Source: Manis javanica
Taxonomy: Eukaryota > Chordata > Mammalia > Pholidota > Manidae
Assembly (NCBI RefSeq): GCF_040802235.1
Contig: NC_133170.1
Coordinates: 3,053,001 to 3,117,000, forward strand
Direction: 5' to 3'
Length of the DNA: 64,000 bases
Shown here: positions 1 to 11,680 of the stretch, one piece after another
Layout of the letters: every line of letters starts with the position of its first letter
Numbering within the stretch: position 1 is the first letter of the stretch
Translations under genes and position numbers: made by a program
The notes under the pieces: model-generated
Seen by the model: the letters and a program-made list of their open reading frames with translations, nothing else
The model's database searches: none
What the model was told of the DNA's origin: nothing

Positions 1-886
1 CATTTACTTATTATCAATATAGGCTGATGAAGGAGAACTATGTTCTTTACAAATGTACCAGACTAAAAGAGGTGGTTTATAATTCATTAATTATGTCAGT
101 ATTTAAATTGCCCTGGATTTGACCAGTGGCGGGCACCTTCCACTGGCTTTTGTACTTTTGTGCCATTTCCCATCATTTCTTCTTTTTTTAAATACTTCCT
201 TTCTGGCATAACAAGATGTTCCAGGTTCATCTTGTACCTGTCCTATCTCAGCCTTGGAATCCGCCATATCTGCACAGGCCCCTGTTGAACATTGTCTTTT
301 AAGTTGTGTGTAATGACATACGATGAGCAACAACCACAAGGACTAGGGATGAGTGAGAGCTCGGGAGAAAGAGCAGGTGTGTTCTTACACCATCCCTCTC
401 ACCAGGTACTGTGGGCGCTATGGCGAAAAACCAAAGAACTGGAGATTCTTTGAAAGAATATCAAGAATATAATCAGATTCTAAACCCTAGAAAAAAATAA
501 ATAAGTTTTAGTGTAGTAGAGAATAGCTCAGTTTTGTTGTGTTTTCTGCAGGGTGAGGGAATTAGAGAGGAGGAATCACGCTCACTCCTCAGGGTTCCCT
601 TGCCTCTAGTCTCTTCGCCTCATCCTGCAGACCACCGATGTTTCTGAGACACTCCGCTTAGCCGTGCTCACCTGTGTCGCGTCAGGATCGCGCCTCATTT
701 CTGTCCTCCCTCATATCCCATGACTTTGAATGTGAATCCCATGATTCATCAGATGTGTTAGTGTCTCTTACTTAACTCTAAATGTTTTATTAACCCTTTT
801 TTGAACACTTGAGTCTTCCAAATATTTATTAATATGTTTTATTTATTGCTCATTATTTTTAACTGGCTATTTATTTATGCTTTAAG
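1..886. other. ZCRB1 intron with a possible L1M remnant
   Basis: Intron upstream of the first visible ZCRB1 exon. Around 200-290 the sequence (gttccaggttcatcttgtac and following) resembles the 3' part of an old L1M element. The rest is unassigned. I looked for the earlier RRM exons in all frames and did not find them. Confidence 0.4.
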
Positions 887-998
887 GGTTACTATTATGA
901 AAGATAAAGATACCAGGAAGAGTAAAGGGGTTGCATTTATTTTATTTTTGGATAAAGACTCTGCACAAAACTGTACCAAGGCAATAAACAACAAACAG
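887..998 (+). CDS. ZCRB1: ZCRB1 exon, RRM second half
   Basis: 112 bp exon. The first base finishes a lysine codon and 37 codons follow, [10 protein letters not shown] to AINNKQ. The acceptor is ttatgctttaag and the donor is cag|gtaagc. It carries RNP1 (KGVAFILF) and the last helix of the RRM. Third positions are AT-rich: by hand count 13 of 37 end in G or C. A lysine replaces the arginine I remember in human at QNCT(R/K)A. Confidence 0.96.
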
Positions 999-3900
999 GT
1001 AAGCCATTCATTCCCAACAAGGTTTTTAACCCAAAAGCCTTTGTGCTCATTCATACCGAAAGTGTGGAGATGCGGTGAATGGTCAGATCTGACAGATACC
1101 AGGAGATTCAAGGGTATTTAACGTACAGGAAAGGCAAGAGATCAAAACCCGTGTGGGCTCCCAAAACACTGGTAGAATCCTAAGGAGTAAGAATCTCTTC
1201 TGTCAGCTAGAATCTGTCACTCCTGAGTGCGCAGTTGATAAAAACATATCAAATACAGAATGAAATTGAAGGCCTGATGGGATGGGATCCAACAGCTGTG
1301 GTTTTAGGTTTTGGTTAAGTGCGTCCCTTGCGCTTGCCTCTCCCCTCGGCCCAGCTGTTCGGCAGAGTGATCCGCGCAAGCATCGCCATCGACAACGGAA
1401 GAGCCGCCGAGTTCATCCGGCGCCGCAGCTACTTCGACAAATCCAAGTGTTACGAATGCGGGGTACGTGTGCCTGACACTTACTGTGCGTTTCCATAGTC
1501 GAAGGTCTCTCTCACATCCTTGTTTTATTTGTGCTCCCGAAACTGGCTGAAACTGGGTTATAAAAGTTGCTATATGCTGGAGCTCTAGAACCCTCTAAGT
1601 AAACCGGATTAAAATACCGTATGTAAAGATAACCCGAGTTGGGGAATATAGAGTGGCATTTTCTCTAGTTTCTAAATCTTTAAAATTGTTAGGTTAACAA
1701 GTGTCAGAGTAAAATTACTTAACATTCCGAAAGATTTTGGTGACCCATTTTTGTGTTCATAGGATATTGCCTGTTTCTGTATATTTGCTAATGTTTGGCA
1801 TCACAGTTAGTATAAACAGTATCTTATGACCTGTCCTCTATGGGATATTGTGTTTTAAAGTTGGGGTTGTTTTTTTTCCTGTTAGGGCTAATGGTCTATA
1901 ACAACCATCCCCAAATGTCCTCACCTAGTTGCCCGAATCCGCTGTCACCCATTCATACTTGTGATCGGGCAAGATGGATAGTCACAGAGCAGTTAGTTCT
2001 GTACAAGGCCCATAATGGTACGAGGAGAATTTCAGTCGGGGGGTTATTGTCAAGTTTCCAAAATGCTGATATGAAACAGGGTCCCAGAGGAATTATGGGA
2101 AGAGGACTGCTGAGAGACGTTTTCCTGGCTACAAAACTACATGGAAGATACAAGGAAATGGGTGGGGGTCCCTTCCCTCACTGCCATTCCCCCAGAAGAT
2201 ATATAGATAAATGGATGTATGGACTGATGGGTAAAAAAAGAGAGCAAGCAAGGTTCTGGGTGCATTTGTCAATTACTGTGATTCTAACACCTCTTAAGTT
2301 AATGTTTCAGAAACTGTGTTCCAGAGTTCTGAGTTTTATTAAGGAAAACTTAAGTAAAAAAAAGGGAGGAGTAGCTATGGTCAGACAGATTAGTATGTGT
2401 CCTCATATTCACAGTAAATGCCAAATTGTGTCAGAGACTTTGGATCAGTGTGTTACTATCTTTTTGGTTTATGGGCCCACAGAGTTGGTACATTATACTT
2501 CGTACATTTTACATTAAATTTAAACTTCCCAGAACCTGTTTATGTTTATTTAACTTGGTTTTTCCCAAAGTTATTCTACTATTAAAGCCCTTTTTAATAT
2601 GAGATATTCTAACATTTTTTGGCATACCATTGTTCCAAAAACAGTTAGGAAAATACTTTGCTAAGTCCGTTCTCTCAGCAGTTCATTAGCCCTTGGGCTC
2701 AGCCCTGTCCTCAGGTATGCACAGTACACGGTCTGTTTTCTGCTTTGTGAGACAGACTTGAAAAGCATGGTCATTTTTCTCCTCTGCAGCATGAGTCCTG
2801 GATGGTCTTGTCCCACAGCCTCCCTCTCACATTAGTACTGCTGGAAGGTATCTTAGTGAGCTAGTGTACACATCATAGTACATTGTCTGGTGACTCACAA
2901 CTCTGTGTTTTGGCTCATCATAATGTTATGGCTAGCCCAGCACTGTTAAATATGAATGTAATATAATCCACAACTATAATTTTAAATTTTCTAGTAGTCA
3001 CTTAAAAAAAGGTAAAAACTTTTATTTTTCCTTTATCCATTTCTATGTTTTGTAATACTCTTGTGATAAGCATTGATAAGTGTAATTAAAAAACAAAAAA
3101 GTTTAAAAAAAGGTAAAAACTAATATATCTTTTATTTAACCCAATATATATCCAATATATCATTTGAATATGTAATTAGTATTTTTAAAAAATTAGGATA
3201 TCTTATATTTGTTTTCATACTGACTTCAAAATCCAGTGTGTATTTTACCCTTATAGTGCTTATCAGTGCAGACAGTTCTCAGTGGCCCTAAGAGAACCAT
3301 GGCTAGTGGCTCCCATGATTGGATAGTGCAGTTATGACCTAGATATAAAAAGAGCAAATGAAATAACTAGTGAGGAAGTGAGGAAGACAACATTTTCCAT
3401 GTGTAAAAACTAAGAACATTAAGCAGCATCTTGGACTTTAACAGGAATGGTTTTGTCTCCTTTTTATCAAATAATAACAAACTTTGTACATTTTAGTTAG
3501 ATGGTCCATTTAAATTTTGAGTAGTTTTATATCCTGAATCTTGAGATTTACAATGTTTGAAGGAAGAATACATATGATACCTTAGTTAGACTATTAAAAT
3601 ACTCACTGTTCAAGTAACCAATTGGGAGTTGTAATATTTTTTCCTTCTAAATATTAAAGTAATGGGTTTTGTTAATTATTTCATCTATATTCCTAGTGTA
3701 GCGATATTCTTTTTTAAATTCTAAAACCTTTTAGTCTTAGGGTACCAGGCAAGTTTCTGCTAATAACACAACAAATAATGGTATTTTTCGTTTGCATTTT
3801 AATGGGAAACAAAAGGAAAGTGGTCACTTAAGTTATGCCTGTCCTAAAAATATGCTTGGAGAACGTGAGCCTCCAAAGAAGAAAGAGAAAAAGAAAAAGA

Positions 3901-5041
3901 AGAAAATTCCTGAACGAGAAGAAGAAGTGTATGTACATTCACTCTTATTAAATACATTCTTCTGTCGGTTCTGTCTTTTTATTATTGGTTGAGTGCATTC
4001 TGTTTTGTTTTGTTTTTTTAAATAAATTAGTGAAGAAGTAGAAGAAAGTGAAGAAGAAGGGGAAGATCCTGCTCTTGACAGCCTCAGTCAGGCCATAGCT
4101 TTCCAGGTACTAAATGGTTCTTTTAAAAGGCACCAATCACAGCTGCCTTTTGTTAGTAGTTTTATTATATTCCTTGCATACATTGTTGATCACCTCCTTA
4201 GAGTAGCCTCCACCTTTCCCCTTCACTTCCTGAACTGTAGACAGGCTACTTCTCTAAGGCCCTTAGAGCAACGTGATGGAAAAGTATCCATTGTTTCTTT
4301 CTACATTTTAAGAACCTCATAATACTTTTAATCTCTTCATCTGTTTTCATTGTAGAATTCAGCAAAACTCTTTGCTTACAAAGTGGGTTTAGCCCAAAAG
4401 AAAAGATTTAAATTAAGCCAGAGATAATGTTGTAAAAGAAGCTTCATTTCAAAACAAAACCAAAAACATATTTTTGAGCGTTAGAGGTTCTAATATAAGT
4501 ATATGAAACATTTTTGAAGAAGGATCTATAATCTCCTGATTTTATATAAATAGTTACTTTGTTTTAATGTAGTTAAGTTATAAATGTGCACATCAATTTA
4601 TTTTTCCTTTAGTTAAGTAATTTTGTGTTTCATATAATATTCCTGCCTCCAGCACGGCTTGAAAGTAGGCTTCATTTCATGTACCTGTTAAAGGCTGGCA
4701 TTGCCTAGGTTACTCTAGTGACGTGGCGACAGTGGGGCCTGACTCGGGCAGGGGAGGCGTCTGCTGGTGTCCGGCCGGCCGTGTGGGCTGGGAGGCTGAG
4801 GAGTGTTAGCGCTTGTGGTATATTTTTTTTTTGCCGTGTTTTGAATTAATGCACATAAATAATATAAACAGGTTCTTGATTTTGTTCTGTTTTCTGAATC
4901 ACATTATAGCAAGCCAAAATTGAAGAAGAACAAAAAAAATGGAAACCCAGTCCAGGGGGTCCCTCAACATCAGATGATTCAAGACGCCCAAGGATAAAGA
5001 AAAGCACATATTTCAGTGATGAGGAAGAACTGAGTGATTAA
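887..5041 (+). CDS. ZCRB1: ZCRB1 (U11/U12-31K), five 3' coding exons, partial gene
   Basis: The join 887-998, 1355-1462, 3816-3928, 4031-4106, 4910-5041 encodes 179 residues that I recognise as the C-terminal part of ZCRB1. With the 38 residues expected from upstream exons this gives 217, the usual length of the family. The protein is a subunit of the U11/U12 di-snRNP, which recognises U12-type introns in the nucleus. Seen in order: the second half of an RRM with the RNP1-like motif KGVAFILF; a CCHC zinc knuckle (C-X2-C-X4-H-X4-C) split between the second and third exons here; a lysine run ([10 protein letters not shown]); an acidic stretch; and the C-terminus FSDEEELSD. All five junctions keep the frame and use GT-AG sites. 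The start codon and the RRM N-terminal half lie left of the window. The introns are U2-type although the product serves the minor spliceosome. Identification is from memory of the human protein and is very secure. Confidence 0.97.
1355..1462 (+). CDS. ZCRB1: ZCRB1 exon, end of RRM and first half of zinc knuckle
   Basis: 108 bp, 36 codons, phase 0 at both ends ([10 protein letters not shown] to YECG). The acceptor is cccctcggcccag and the donor is ggg|gtacgtg. It gives the last RRM strand and the first two zinc-binding cysteines (CYEC). It is very unlike its sister exons: 14 CpG in 108 bp and 29 of 36 third positions G or C. Two residues (R in VIRAS, S in RRRSYF) differ from the K and N I remember in human, and both fit A/T to G/C change. 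Confidence 0.96.
1463..3815. other. ZCRB1 2.35-kb intron, no recognised repeat
   Basis: AT-rich intron between the two zinc-knuckle exons. It contains an open frame on the + strand at 1840-2517 (225 codons), which is discussed as a finding but not called as a gene. A branch-point-like tgctaataac lies near its 3' end. I recognise no transposon with confidence. Confidence 0.6.
3816..3928 (+). CDS. ZCRB1: ZCRB1 exon, second half of zinc knuckle and lysine run
   Basis: 113 bp, starting in phase 0 with [10 protein letters not shown], which supplies the histidine and last cysteine of the knuckle. A lysine-rich segment follows, then IPEREEEV, whose last codon is split GT|T. The donor is gt|gtatgt at 3929. 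The acceptor is odd: the 15 bases before the exon (aatgggaaacaaaag) are purine-rich. A good branch-point match (tgctaataac, around 3758-3767) lies about 50 bases upstream, with no AG between it and the exon. Confidence 0.95.
4031..4106 (+). CDS. ZCRB1: ZCRB1 exon, acidic region
   Basis: 76 bp exon. Its first base T completes a valine codon, followed by [16 protein letters not shown] and SLSQAIAFQ. The acceptor is aaataaattag and the donor is ccag|gtacta. The intron before it is only 102 bp, the shortest in the window. It is the acidic linker between the basic run and the C-terminal tail. Confidence 0.95.
4910..5041 (+). CDS. ZCRB1: ZCRB1 terminal coding exon
   Basis: 43 codons and TAA (5039-5041). 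The acceptor is aatcacattatag and reading resumes in phase 0 with [14 protein letters not shown]. The peptide ends in [10 protein letters not shown] and FSDEEELSD, the conserved acidic C-terminus with serines in casein-kinase-like contexts. The 3' UTR is short if the first poly(A) signal, 25 bp after the stop, is used. Confidence 0.96.
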   Translation, partial: QAKIEEEQKKWKPSPGGPSTSDDSRRPRIKKSTYFSDEEELSD

Positions 5042-5065
5042 AGTTGTATTTATTATGTAAATATC

Positions 5066-5071
5066 ATTAAA
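5066..5071 (+). terminator. ZCRB1: ZCRB1 proximal poly(A) signal ATTAAA
   Basis: ATTAAA, the commonest variant hexamer, lies 25 bp after the stop codon and would give cleavage near 5085-5095. A second candidate is the canonical AATAAA at 5490-5495, which would give a 3' UTR of about 470 bp. The sequence alone does not say which is used. Confidence 0.6.
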
Positions 5072-5095
5072 CATTTTTTAAATCTTGGAATATCA

Positions 5096-6850
5096 AGTTC
5101 AGTTGGGATTAAAGGTCGCTCTTTGAACTTGAGCATAAGAACACTTAGTACCAAGTCATTTTTCACTAAAAAATAGTTGGTAGGGTATTGAAAAAAATGT
5201 TAAAGCATCATGTTTTATCTTGCTTTAGCAGAGTAGTGAAAAAATCAAAATTTGCCAATAACCATTAATACTGAAAACAGTTCATTTGACTATTAAAGAA
5301 CTTAATACCATCATAATACTATTGTCATCCCAAGAAAAAAGGTGTTAAAGAGACTTGCTGGAGAAGTTCATTGTAAAAGTTTATTCATGTCTGATTGTTT
5401 ACACTAGGACTTTTGAAATACATTTTATCTTTAAAACTAAAATTTCAGAAAGGCTGAAAAGTTTACTTATTTACTGCGTATTAAATGTTAATAAAATTTT
5501 CAAGAGAATTTTTTTTTAATGTAGATATTTTGCTATCTTATTTCTTTTAGCTTTATCCTAACCTATGTATTATAATTACCCCAAAGATATAAAATAGCTC
5601 TAAAAGGCTTATAACTCAACAGTAATCTGCCTTTGGCACAAGTCCCATTCCCCAGAAACAACTAACTTCTTCAGCTAATTCTTTTCATATGTACATGCAT
5701 ATAACTAAGTAAACTACATATATTTCTGCCACTTAATGCATAAAAGGTTGAAGGAGGATTTTTCAATCTGCTATACTCCCCTGGCCCTCTTCAGTATAGC
5801 TTTGTTAAAGTTTTTGTTTAAATTTTTTTTAGTTTATGACCCTGTAAATACGGTTCACCTCTGAGCAAAAGCCAGAGGTGGTTTTTCCTAGAGTTAATAA
5901 TTGCCTCATTTTTTTCATGTATTATATTTCTTTGTATTCCTGACTAAATCTTCCCCTGCCTTCTGCAGATGGCTGTTTGGGAATGGGATTATAAGCCTTT
6001 TTTGTATATTTCTTTTGAGTACTTTTGAAAAGAACACCCATTTATTAGTTTTATTAATTGCTAAAGGCAATAAAAATCCACTTTAAAAACTACAAAAGCA
6101 ATAAAAGAACCACTCACCACCAAAGAATCTTCTAGATTTCAATGAGGAAAACAGACAGAAGATTGAATACTGGACTATACTTTCTGTTCCACCCATTAAT
6201 TCATCAAATTTAAAACAAACAAAATTGCCACGGAAATGCAGAAAAGTTTTATATGATTACCTTAAAACAGAAAAAATGAGCTAGACATAAATAATATATA
6301 GGAAATAAAGATAGCAAATTAAATTTGAAAGTCTTTATTCTTAGTCACTAAAGAATCTCTTACAACCAGTAGAACATTATTTTTTACCTAATTAAAAAAA
6401 AACAGTGGCATGAAGATGTATTATAAACTGGCTAATTTCTAAGGAGTAGTCTAACAGTAAGTATCAATTATTAAGTATGTCTATTTGAACCGAAAATTAC
6501 ATTCTATTTTATCCTAGGGTTCTAATCAGAATAAGATATTTATATACAAAGGTATATATTATTACTTAAAATTCAAAACAAACAACTAAATGTCAAAAAA
6601 TAAAGCATGAGACATCCAAAATGATTGTTAGAAAGCATTAAAATGTTTCAGAGAATTCCTAGTGGCATGGGAAAACATTCTGGATATAATTTAATTGTGG
6701 AATACCTGCTATGATGGATACCTGTGTGTGTGGAGGGAAAAGTCCTCTTCTAAAGTAGTAGGCACAGTACCTAAAGTACAGTCTCTGCACAGACCTAGGT
6801 TCCTGCCCCTTAGAGCTGATGGCCTTGGGCCACTTCCTTAACCTGAGTTA
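5096..6850. other. AT-rich intergenic/intronic stretch
   Basis: Region downstream of ZCRB1. It holds the distal AATAAA candidate, then AT-rich sequence with many A and T runs. I recognise no gene or transposon in it. Confidence 0.5.
5490..5495 (+). terminator. ZCRB1: Possible distal ZCRB1 poly(A) signal AATAAA
   Basis: Canonical AATAAA about 450 bp past the ZCRB1 stop, followed by a T-rich stretch (ttttttttaat around 5511). Such hexamers occur by chance in AT-rich DNA, so this is only a candidate for a longer 3' UTR. Confidence 0.25.
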
Positions 6851-7180
6851 TTTGAAAAATAAAAATGCACAGACAACACAAAAGGATGAATACTGTGTGA
6901 TTCTACTTATATGAGGTATCAGAAAAGGCACAGAGATTGTATTTGTCTATATATTATCTATATTGTCTATATATTTCGCACAGGCAGACAGGACTGGGAG
7001 TGGGAAGGGAGTGGTAGTTGAACAGTTTTTGCTGGGGATGATGAAAGTTTTGAGTATGGACAGTGGTGATGGTTATACAACCATGTTGTGTAATGCCTAA
7101 TGTCACTGCATTGTACACTTCAAAATGGTAAAATGGTAAATTTTATGTATATTTTACCACACAGATGTACAGATATTATT
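6850..7180 (+). mobile_element. L1M-type LINE, 3' end fragment
   Basis: The order of phrases is the usual one near the 3' end of old L1 elements: a tract like tgtgtgattctacttatatg, then a purine-rich stretch, then gatggttatacaaccatg, then cattgtacacttcaaaatgg, then a tail like attttaccaca. About 20-25% diverged by eye. It is the same kind of sequence as 31,400-31,690 and 12,960-13,330. Confidence 0.65.
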
Positions 7181-7199
7181 GGTTGAAATTTCTGTATAA

Positions 7200-8955
7200 A
7201 GAGCAGTCAGACCAGTGGTCCTCCCTGGAGCCCCGAGCATGCTGAGCCATGATACCCACAGTGCCCGTCCCCTGCCTACATCAGAACACTATCAGACAGG
7301 CTTGTTCCCCTCAGGCAGGAGACCGAGGTCCTTCCTGGGAGAAAAGGCATGTAACCACATAGAATGTGGGGCCCTAAAGAAAAAGCTCAGTAATAAGGTC
7401 CCCCAAGCCCGTATGTCCAGACGGGGACTGGAAGTACATGCTTCTGATGAACTGCTTAATGCTCCTTTGCACATAGGGACTGAGCTGAGCACCAAGCAGC
7501 ATTCAAGGAAGGCCTCCCGCCCGGAGGGGCCCAGGTAGCCAGACCAGAACAGGCAAGCTTAGAAGCGCTGAAGAATTCTGGCATGAAAGATCTCTCTTGC
7601 CCCATGGGTTTCAGTGAAAGGGACTATAAACCTATAATGAACACGGTGTTTCTAGTATGAAGGCATTTGCCAGAGAAGACCCATCTTGCTGGACATGAAA
7701 TCATTTATTCGTTTGCTTTTTTGACAATCCCTGTTATGAAACTGCCAGTTGTCATTTTCAGATTATCACAATAATCATTTATGGCCACTGACAATAGGAC
7801 ATATTATGAGTATTAGATATTCATTTCTTGTTTTCTATTCCATAAGTGTATGTATATGTGGTACACAACAGTATCATGGAATATTTAGGCATTAAAATGT
7901 GTAAATAGTGTAACCTCAGCTACCACACTCAGAGAAGTACTTAGCTTTACATACAAGAATATGCCACAGATAAATCAGTAATTTAGACTCAAATCATTTA
8001 TCGAGCAAAAGCAGTATTTTAAAAGGTGAGAGGGTCATTGGATCACATAACCAAGACATTAAGCTTCAGAAATGAATGAAGGGGTAAAAAATGTAATTGA
8101 AAATCTATTTTTATCTGTCCCTTACGTCTGCTTTCCTTGCTGTCTTCTGTCTCAACAAGCTTGCTTAATGTGACAGCAGAGATGACCATCAGAATCCCTA
8201 AAGCTGGAAATCCTAATGAGAGCTCTTCTTCCCCGGTGGGTCTAGCAAAAGTCCCAAGAAAAGTCCTCATTGGACAGGCCGATGTCCCAGTCCCCATACT
8301 TCAAGACGAGCTGTAAGGTCAGTCCCACACAACCCTTGGAGACTAAGGGTGTCGGTGTCTATTTGCAGCATGGAATCACTGTGGAAATTACTCATCCTGG
8401 TGAAAGAATCTTAAGGTCTCCTTTCATCATTGCCAAAGGTAGGATCCTGAAGCAGCTGACCAGTAGAGGAAATAGAGATGCAGCACCAAAGAAAAAGAAA
8501 CCACTCTCCGTAATAAACAATTTTCACAGACTATTTGCAGAACATACGGAAAGAGGGTAAAGCCTCTTTGGAAAGCAATTTATATGCACTTACTTAAAAT
8601 AACAATGTAAGCAGTCAGAGACTGAACCCTAAATCCACAGAATGGGCTTAGCCATTTTTAATTATCTTAAAATGGCTTTTATAAGACCCAAATTTTAAGA
8701 ATGCCTAGGTACTGCTACAGATAGAACCAATAAGTCATTTCCATGAAGATCTACCTCAAGAATTCTAAAAGCTTTTACAGAATGGGGTCGTAAGATTCCT
8801 TTTGGGGAAAGTTGCATTTTTCCAGATCCATGGCTTTTTGTGAAGCACATAACCTTTTATAAGGAGGTGGTATAGCTGGGTCAGAGCTTTGAGTATATTC
8901 AAGGCAAGTTAAGTACAGCCCAGGCTCTTAGCAAATTATCTGAAAGAATTTGTAT
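7200..8955. other. Unassigned spacer
   Basis: Mixed composition. 7215-7560 is less AT-rich and has a 107-codon open frame without recognisable protein features. I see no repeat family or exon that I can name. Confidence 0.4.
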
Positions 8956-8959
8956 GACA

Positions 8960-9165
8960 TATTTAACACTACGTATTAGGCACTTTGTAAATACACCACC
9001 AATACAAACGAATACCTTCTAGGTAGACATTATTTTCATCATCACATAGATGATAGAAGTGAGGTAGAGAAAGCTGAATAAAGCCAAAGTCACATAGTCA
9101 ATAAGCAAAAGGATTGAGAACTGACTCTAGAATCTATAAGCTAAACTCTGATGTGTCTCTCAGTA
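8960..9165 (-). repeat. MIR SINE, antisense
   Basis: The antisense MIR pattern is readable: a degraded 'attattatcc' tract, then a 'gaaactgag'-like purine block (agtgaggtagagaaagctga), then agtcacatagtcaataagc, then a degraded tRNA-related part. Strongly diverged. Confidence 0.5.
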
Positions 9166-9429
9166 AGTGCTCAAACTGCATTACTGCTTCATCAACTAGA
9201 GAAGGCAGAAGAAATTCCATACCATTTACATATGAATAACAATTTGTCTTAGAACTGTTCTCAATTATTTTTCTGAGGTGGAAATGCTTTTTGGAAGAGC
9301 TAGCAAATATTGAAGTTAAAGGTTAAAAGATCAAATGATATTATGCCTAAGAGCCCTCTAAATTTTTTAAGTAATCTCCACTTGGAAGTCTCATAAGATC
9401 TCAAACTTACCTGACCAAAGCTGAACCCC

Positions 9430-10250
9430 TAATCTTCCAAGTCAGCTACACCTAAAGTGGCTCCCCCATCTCTGTTACGGTCAACTCCATCCTTTAGCTC
9501 AGAAATAATGGAGTTGCCTTTGATTCTTCTCTTTTTCATATACCCCATCCAAATCACAAACTGTCAGCTCTATCTTAAAAATATATTCAGAGACACAGAA
9601 CTTGTCTACTATACCACCTTGGCCCAGAACTTACCACCCAGAATTACTGCAGTTGCCTCCCAACTGCTCTCCACAGAACATAATGATCTTTAAAAACTAT
9701 GCCAGATATAACTCCCCTCAAAAGTCTCCCCTGGCTTTCTTGTTCTACGAATAAAAGCTAAAATTCTTGCAGTGACCCATGTAGGACACGCCCAAACAAG
9801 GGCATCATCTGTCTCACTTCAGCGCCTGCAGTTCGCCTCCTAGTTCAGCCTGCTGGAGCCACACGGCCTCACTGCTTTCTCCCGAGCTCACCAGGCAGGC
9901 ACCCACCTGAGAACCGTGACAACCCCTGCTCTGTCAGCCTGACCATTCCTCCTGATCGCTCTAGGACATGCTCCTTCTGTTTGCAAGATTTTACTTAAAT
10001 GTCACCTTGTGGTTGTTATATTGCATCACACACATACACTTAATTTTTCTCTGTGTCATTTCTCTTCTAATCTATATAGTTTACTTACTTATCTATCTCC
10101 CCTACTATAATGTAAACTCATGAGGGCATGGACGTGTTTTGCTCTCCTGAATCCCCATGCCTAGGACAGGGCCAGGTGTGTTTATCAAGGAGAAACGGAA
10201 CAAATTCTTCCCAATTAAATGAATAAATAAGCATTACTAGTAGAGGAAGC
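9430..10250 (+). mobile_element. L2 LINE 3' segment
   Basis: Recognised from phrases shared with L2 copies: gttgcctcccaactg, then atgatctttaaaaac, then gtctcccctggctt, then acttaaatgtcacctt, then aatgtaaactcatgagggca and a terminal ccaggtg block. About 800 bp, old and diverged. The 78-codon open frame at 9457-9693 belongs to it. Confidence 0.6.
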
Positions 10251-10261
10251 ATAAATAACAT

Positions 10262-10505
10262 ATCTTAAGAACACAAACTATGGAGCCAAATTAATTTGAT
10301 TTAACATCAGGTTGTGTGACTTAGTTGTGTGACCCTAGTCGAATTACATACCAGAATTGAACCTCAGGTTTTTTTCATCTTTAAAATGGGAAAACCGATT
10401 ATTGCCCAACTTGTAGGATTCGTATAAAGATTAAATTATGTAATCCATGTAGCAGCTACCTGTGCCTACCACACAATAAATTATCAATAAATGTCACCTC
10501 ACTTA
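10262..10505 (+). repeat. MIR SINE, near full length
   Basis: Sense MIR: tggagccaaatt, then gttgtgtgactt and gtgtgaccctag, then ctttaaaatggg, then gattaaattatgtaat, then ataaattatcaataaatgt. The internal tRNA-like region and the core are both visible. Confidence 0.75.
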
Positions 10506-11454
10506 AAGGTAGTCCAGTCAGTCAGATAAAATTGTATACAGGTGTTTGTCACAAATTAAAGCTCTTCAATAATAAAATTCATAAATGGACAGACACGCCT
10601 GTTATCTGGGGTCGGAACTGAGCCTCACCACAGCATGATGTTTCTTGTTGGCACTTCCGGCTCTCTTGGCTTTCCCTTTGTAGCCGTCAGGCTGGTTTCC
10701 TGCCTACAGACATTTCCCTACTTTTCCTTTTGGTTTCCATACCTGAGTCATTCATAGTATTGAAGTACCGTTCTTTTGTGGATTTGACTTACTAAAAAGA
10801 ACCAGAGAAACATCTTTTCCAACACATACACAAACCAGACAGCTTCATGAGAAAGTAACCTAATCTCTGGCTCCAGAAGGTAGGTCCTGACTGGGCTGAG
10901 CCAACCATGTCAGTCCCATTCTTGCCAGTGACGGGTTGAGAACAGATATGTGATACAGTTTCTGCCAGTACTCAGTGGACAAAGTCTGCTGGGGACCTCT
11001 GGGGAAGAAGTGTCCTTGCTGTAAAGAACAGTGGTAATGATTCTTTTCCTGGGGGCTGTTTCTCTGGGTGTGACATCTGTAACTGTTGAGACCATATTAT
11101 GACCTAGGAGGGTGCCAGGCAATAGTTGAAGTTGATCTACAGTTTTATGGTCATAAAATATTTTGCTCAGTATTTCTGCCTCCTAGGCATATAATAGGAT
11201 TGCAATTTCTGACCCACTTGAGAGTGGGTGGGAAAAGTAACTAGTGGGTTGTGAGCAGAAATGATGTGTGTTATTTCTGAACCAGAATATTTAATTGGTG
11301 AAAGATACCCTGGAGCTCTCTTTTCTTCTGGCTTAGTATCAGCAATGTTCAGATGTTGCCCTGGGTCCTTAGTAACAACAGTGAAGAGAGCCTCACAGCT
11401 GCCCTGAACATATCTATTCTCAGCATAGCAGTTGAAAAATACCAAATAAAAGAA

Positions 11455-11680
11455 CTAATATCTTGCTATTTAAGTTTAGGCTTTGAAATCAAACACAAAA
11501 ATCTCTGAGACCCAGATCCACCCTTCTCTGAGTCTCAGGGTCCCCCCATTTAGAAGAGAGAATAATAATGCATACCTCTCTAGGTTCGTAAGATACACAA
11601 ATAGTGTAAAGAACGTAACAAAGAATCATAACACATACTTGACACTATCAATTATAGTAATTATTAAAATGTTATAATTT
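11455..11680 (+). repeat. Probable MIR SINE, degraded
   Basis: The order of elements fits a sense MIR (aggctttgaaatcaaac, then a pyrimidine-rich 'cttctctgagtctcag' block, then agagaataataatgcatacc, then taattattaaaatg) but many positions have changed. Confidence 0.4.

Noticed and set aside
103..339. 78-codon minus-strand frame near the left edge
   Set aside because: Overlaps DNA resembling an old L1M 3' segment; not a ZCRB1 or PPHLN1 exon.
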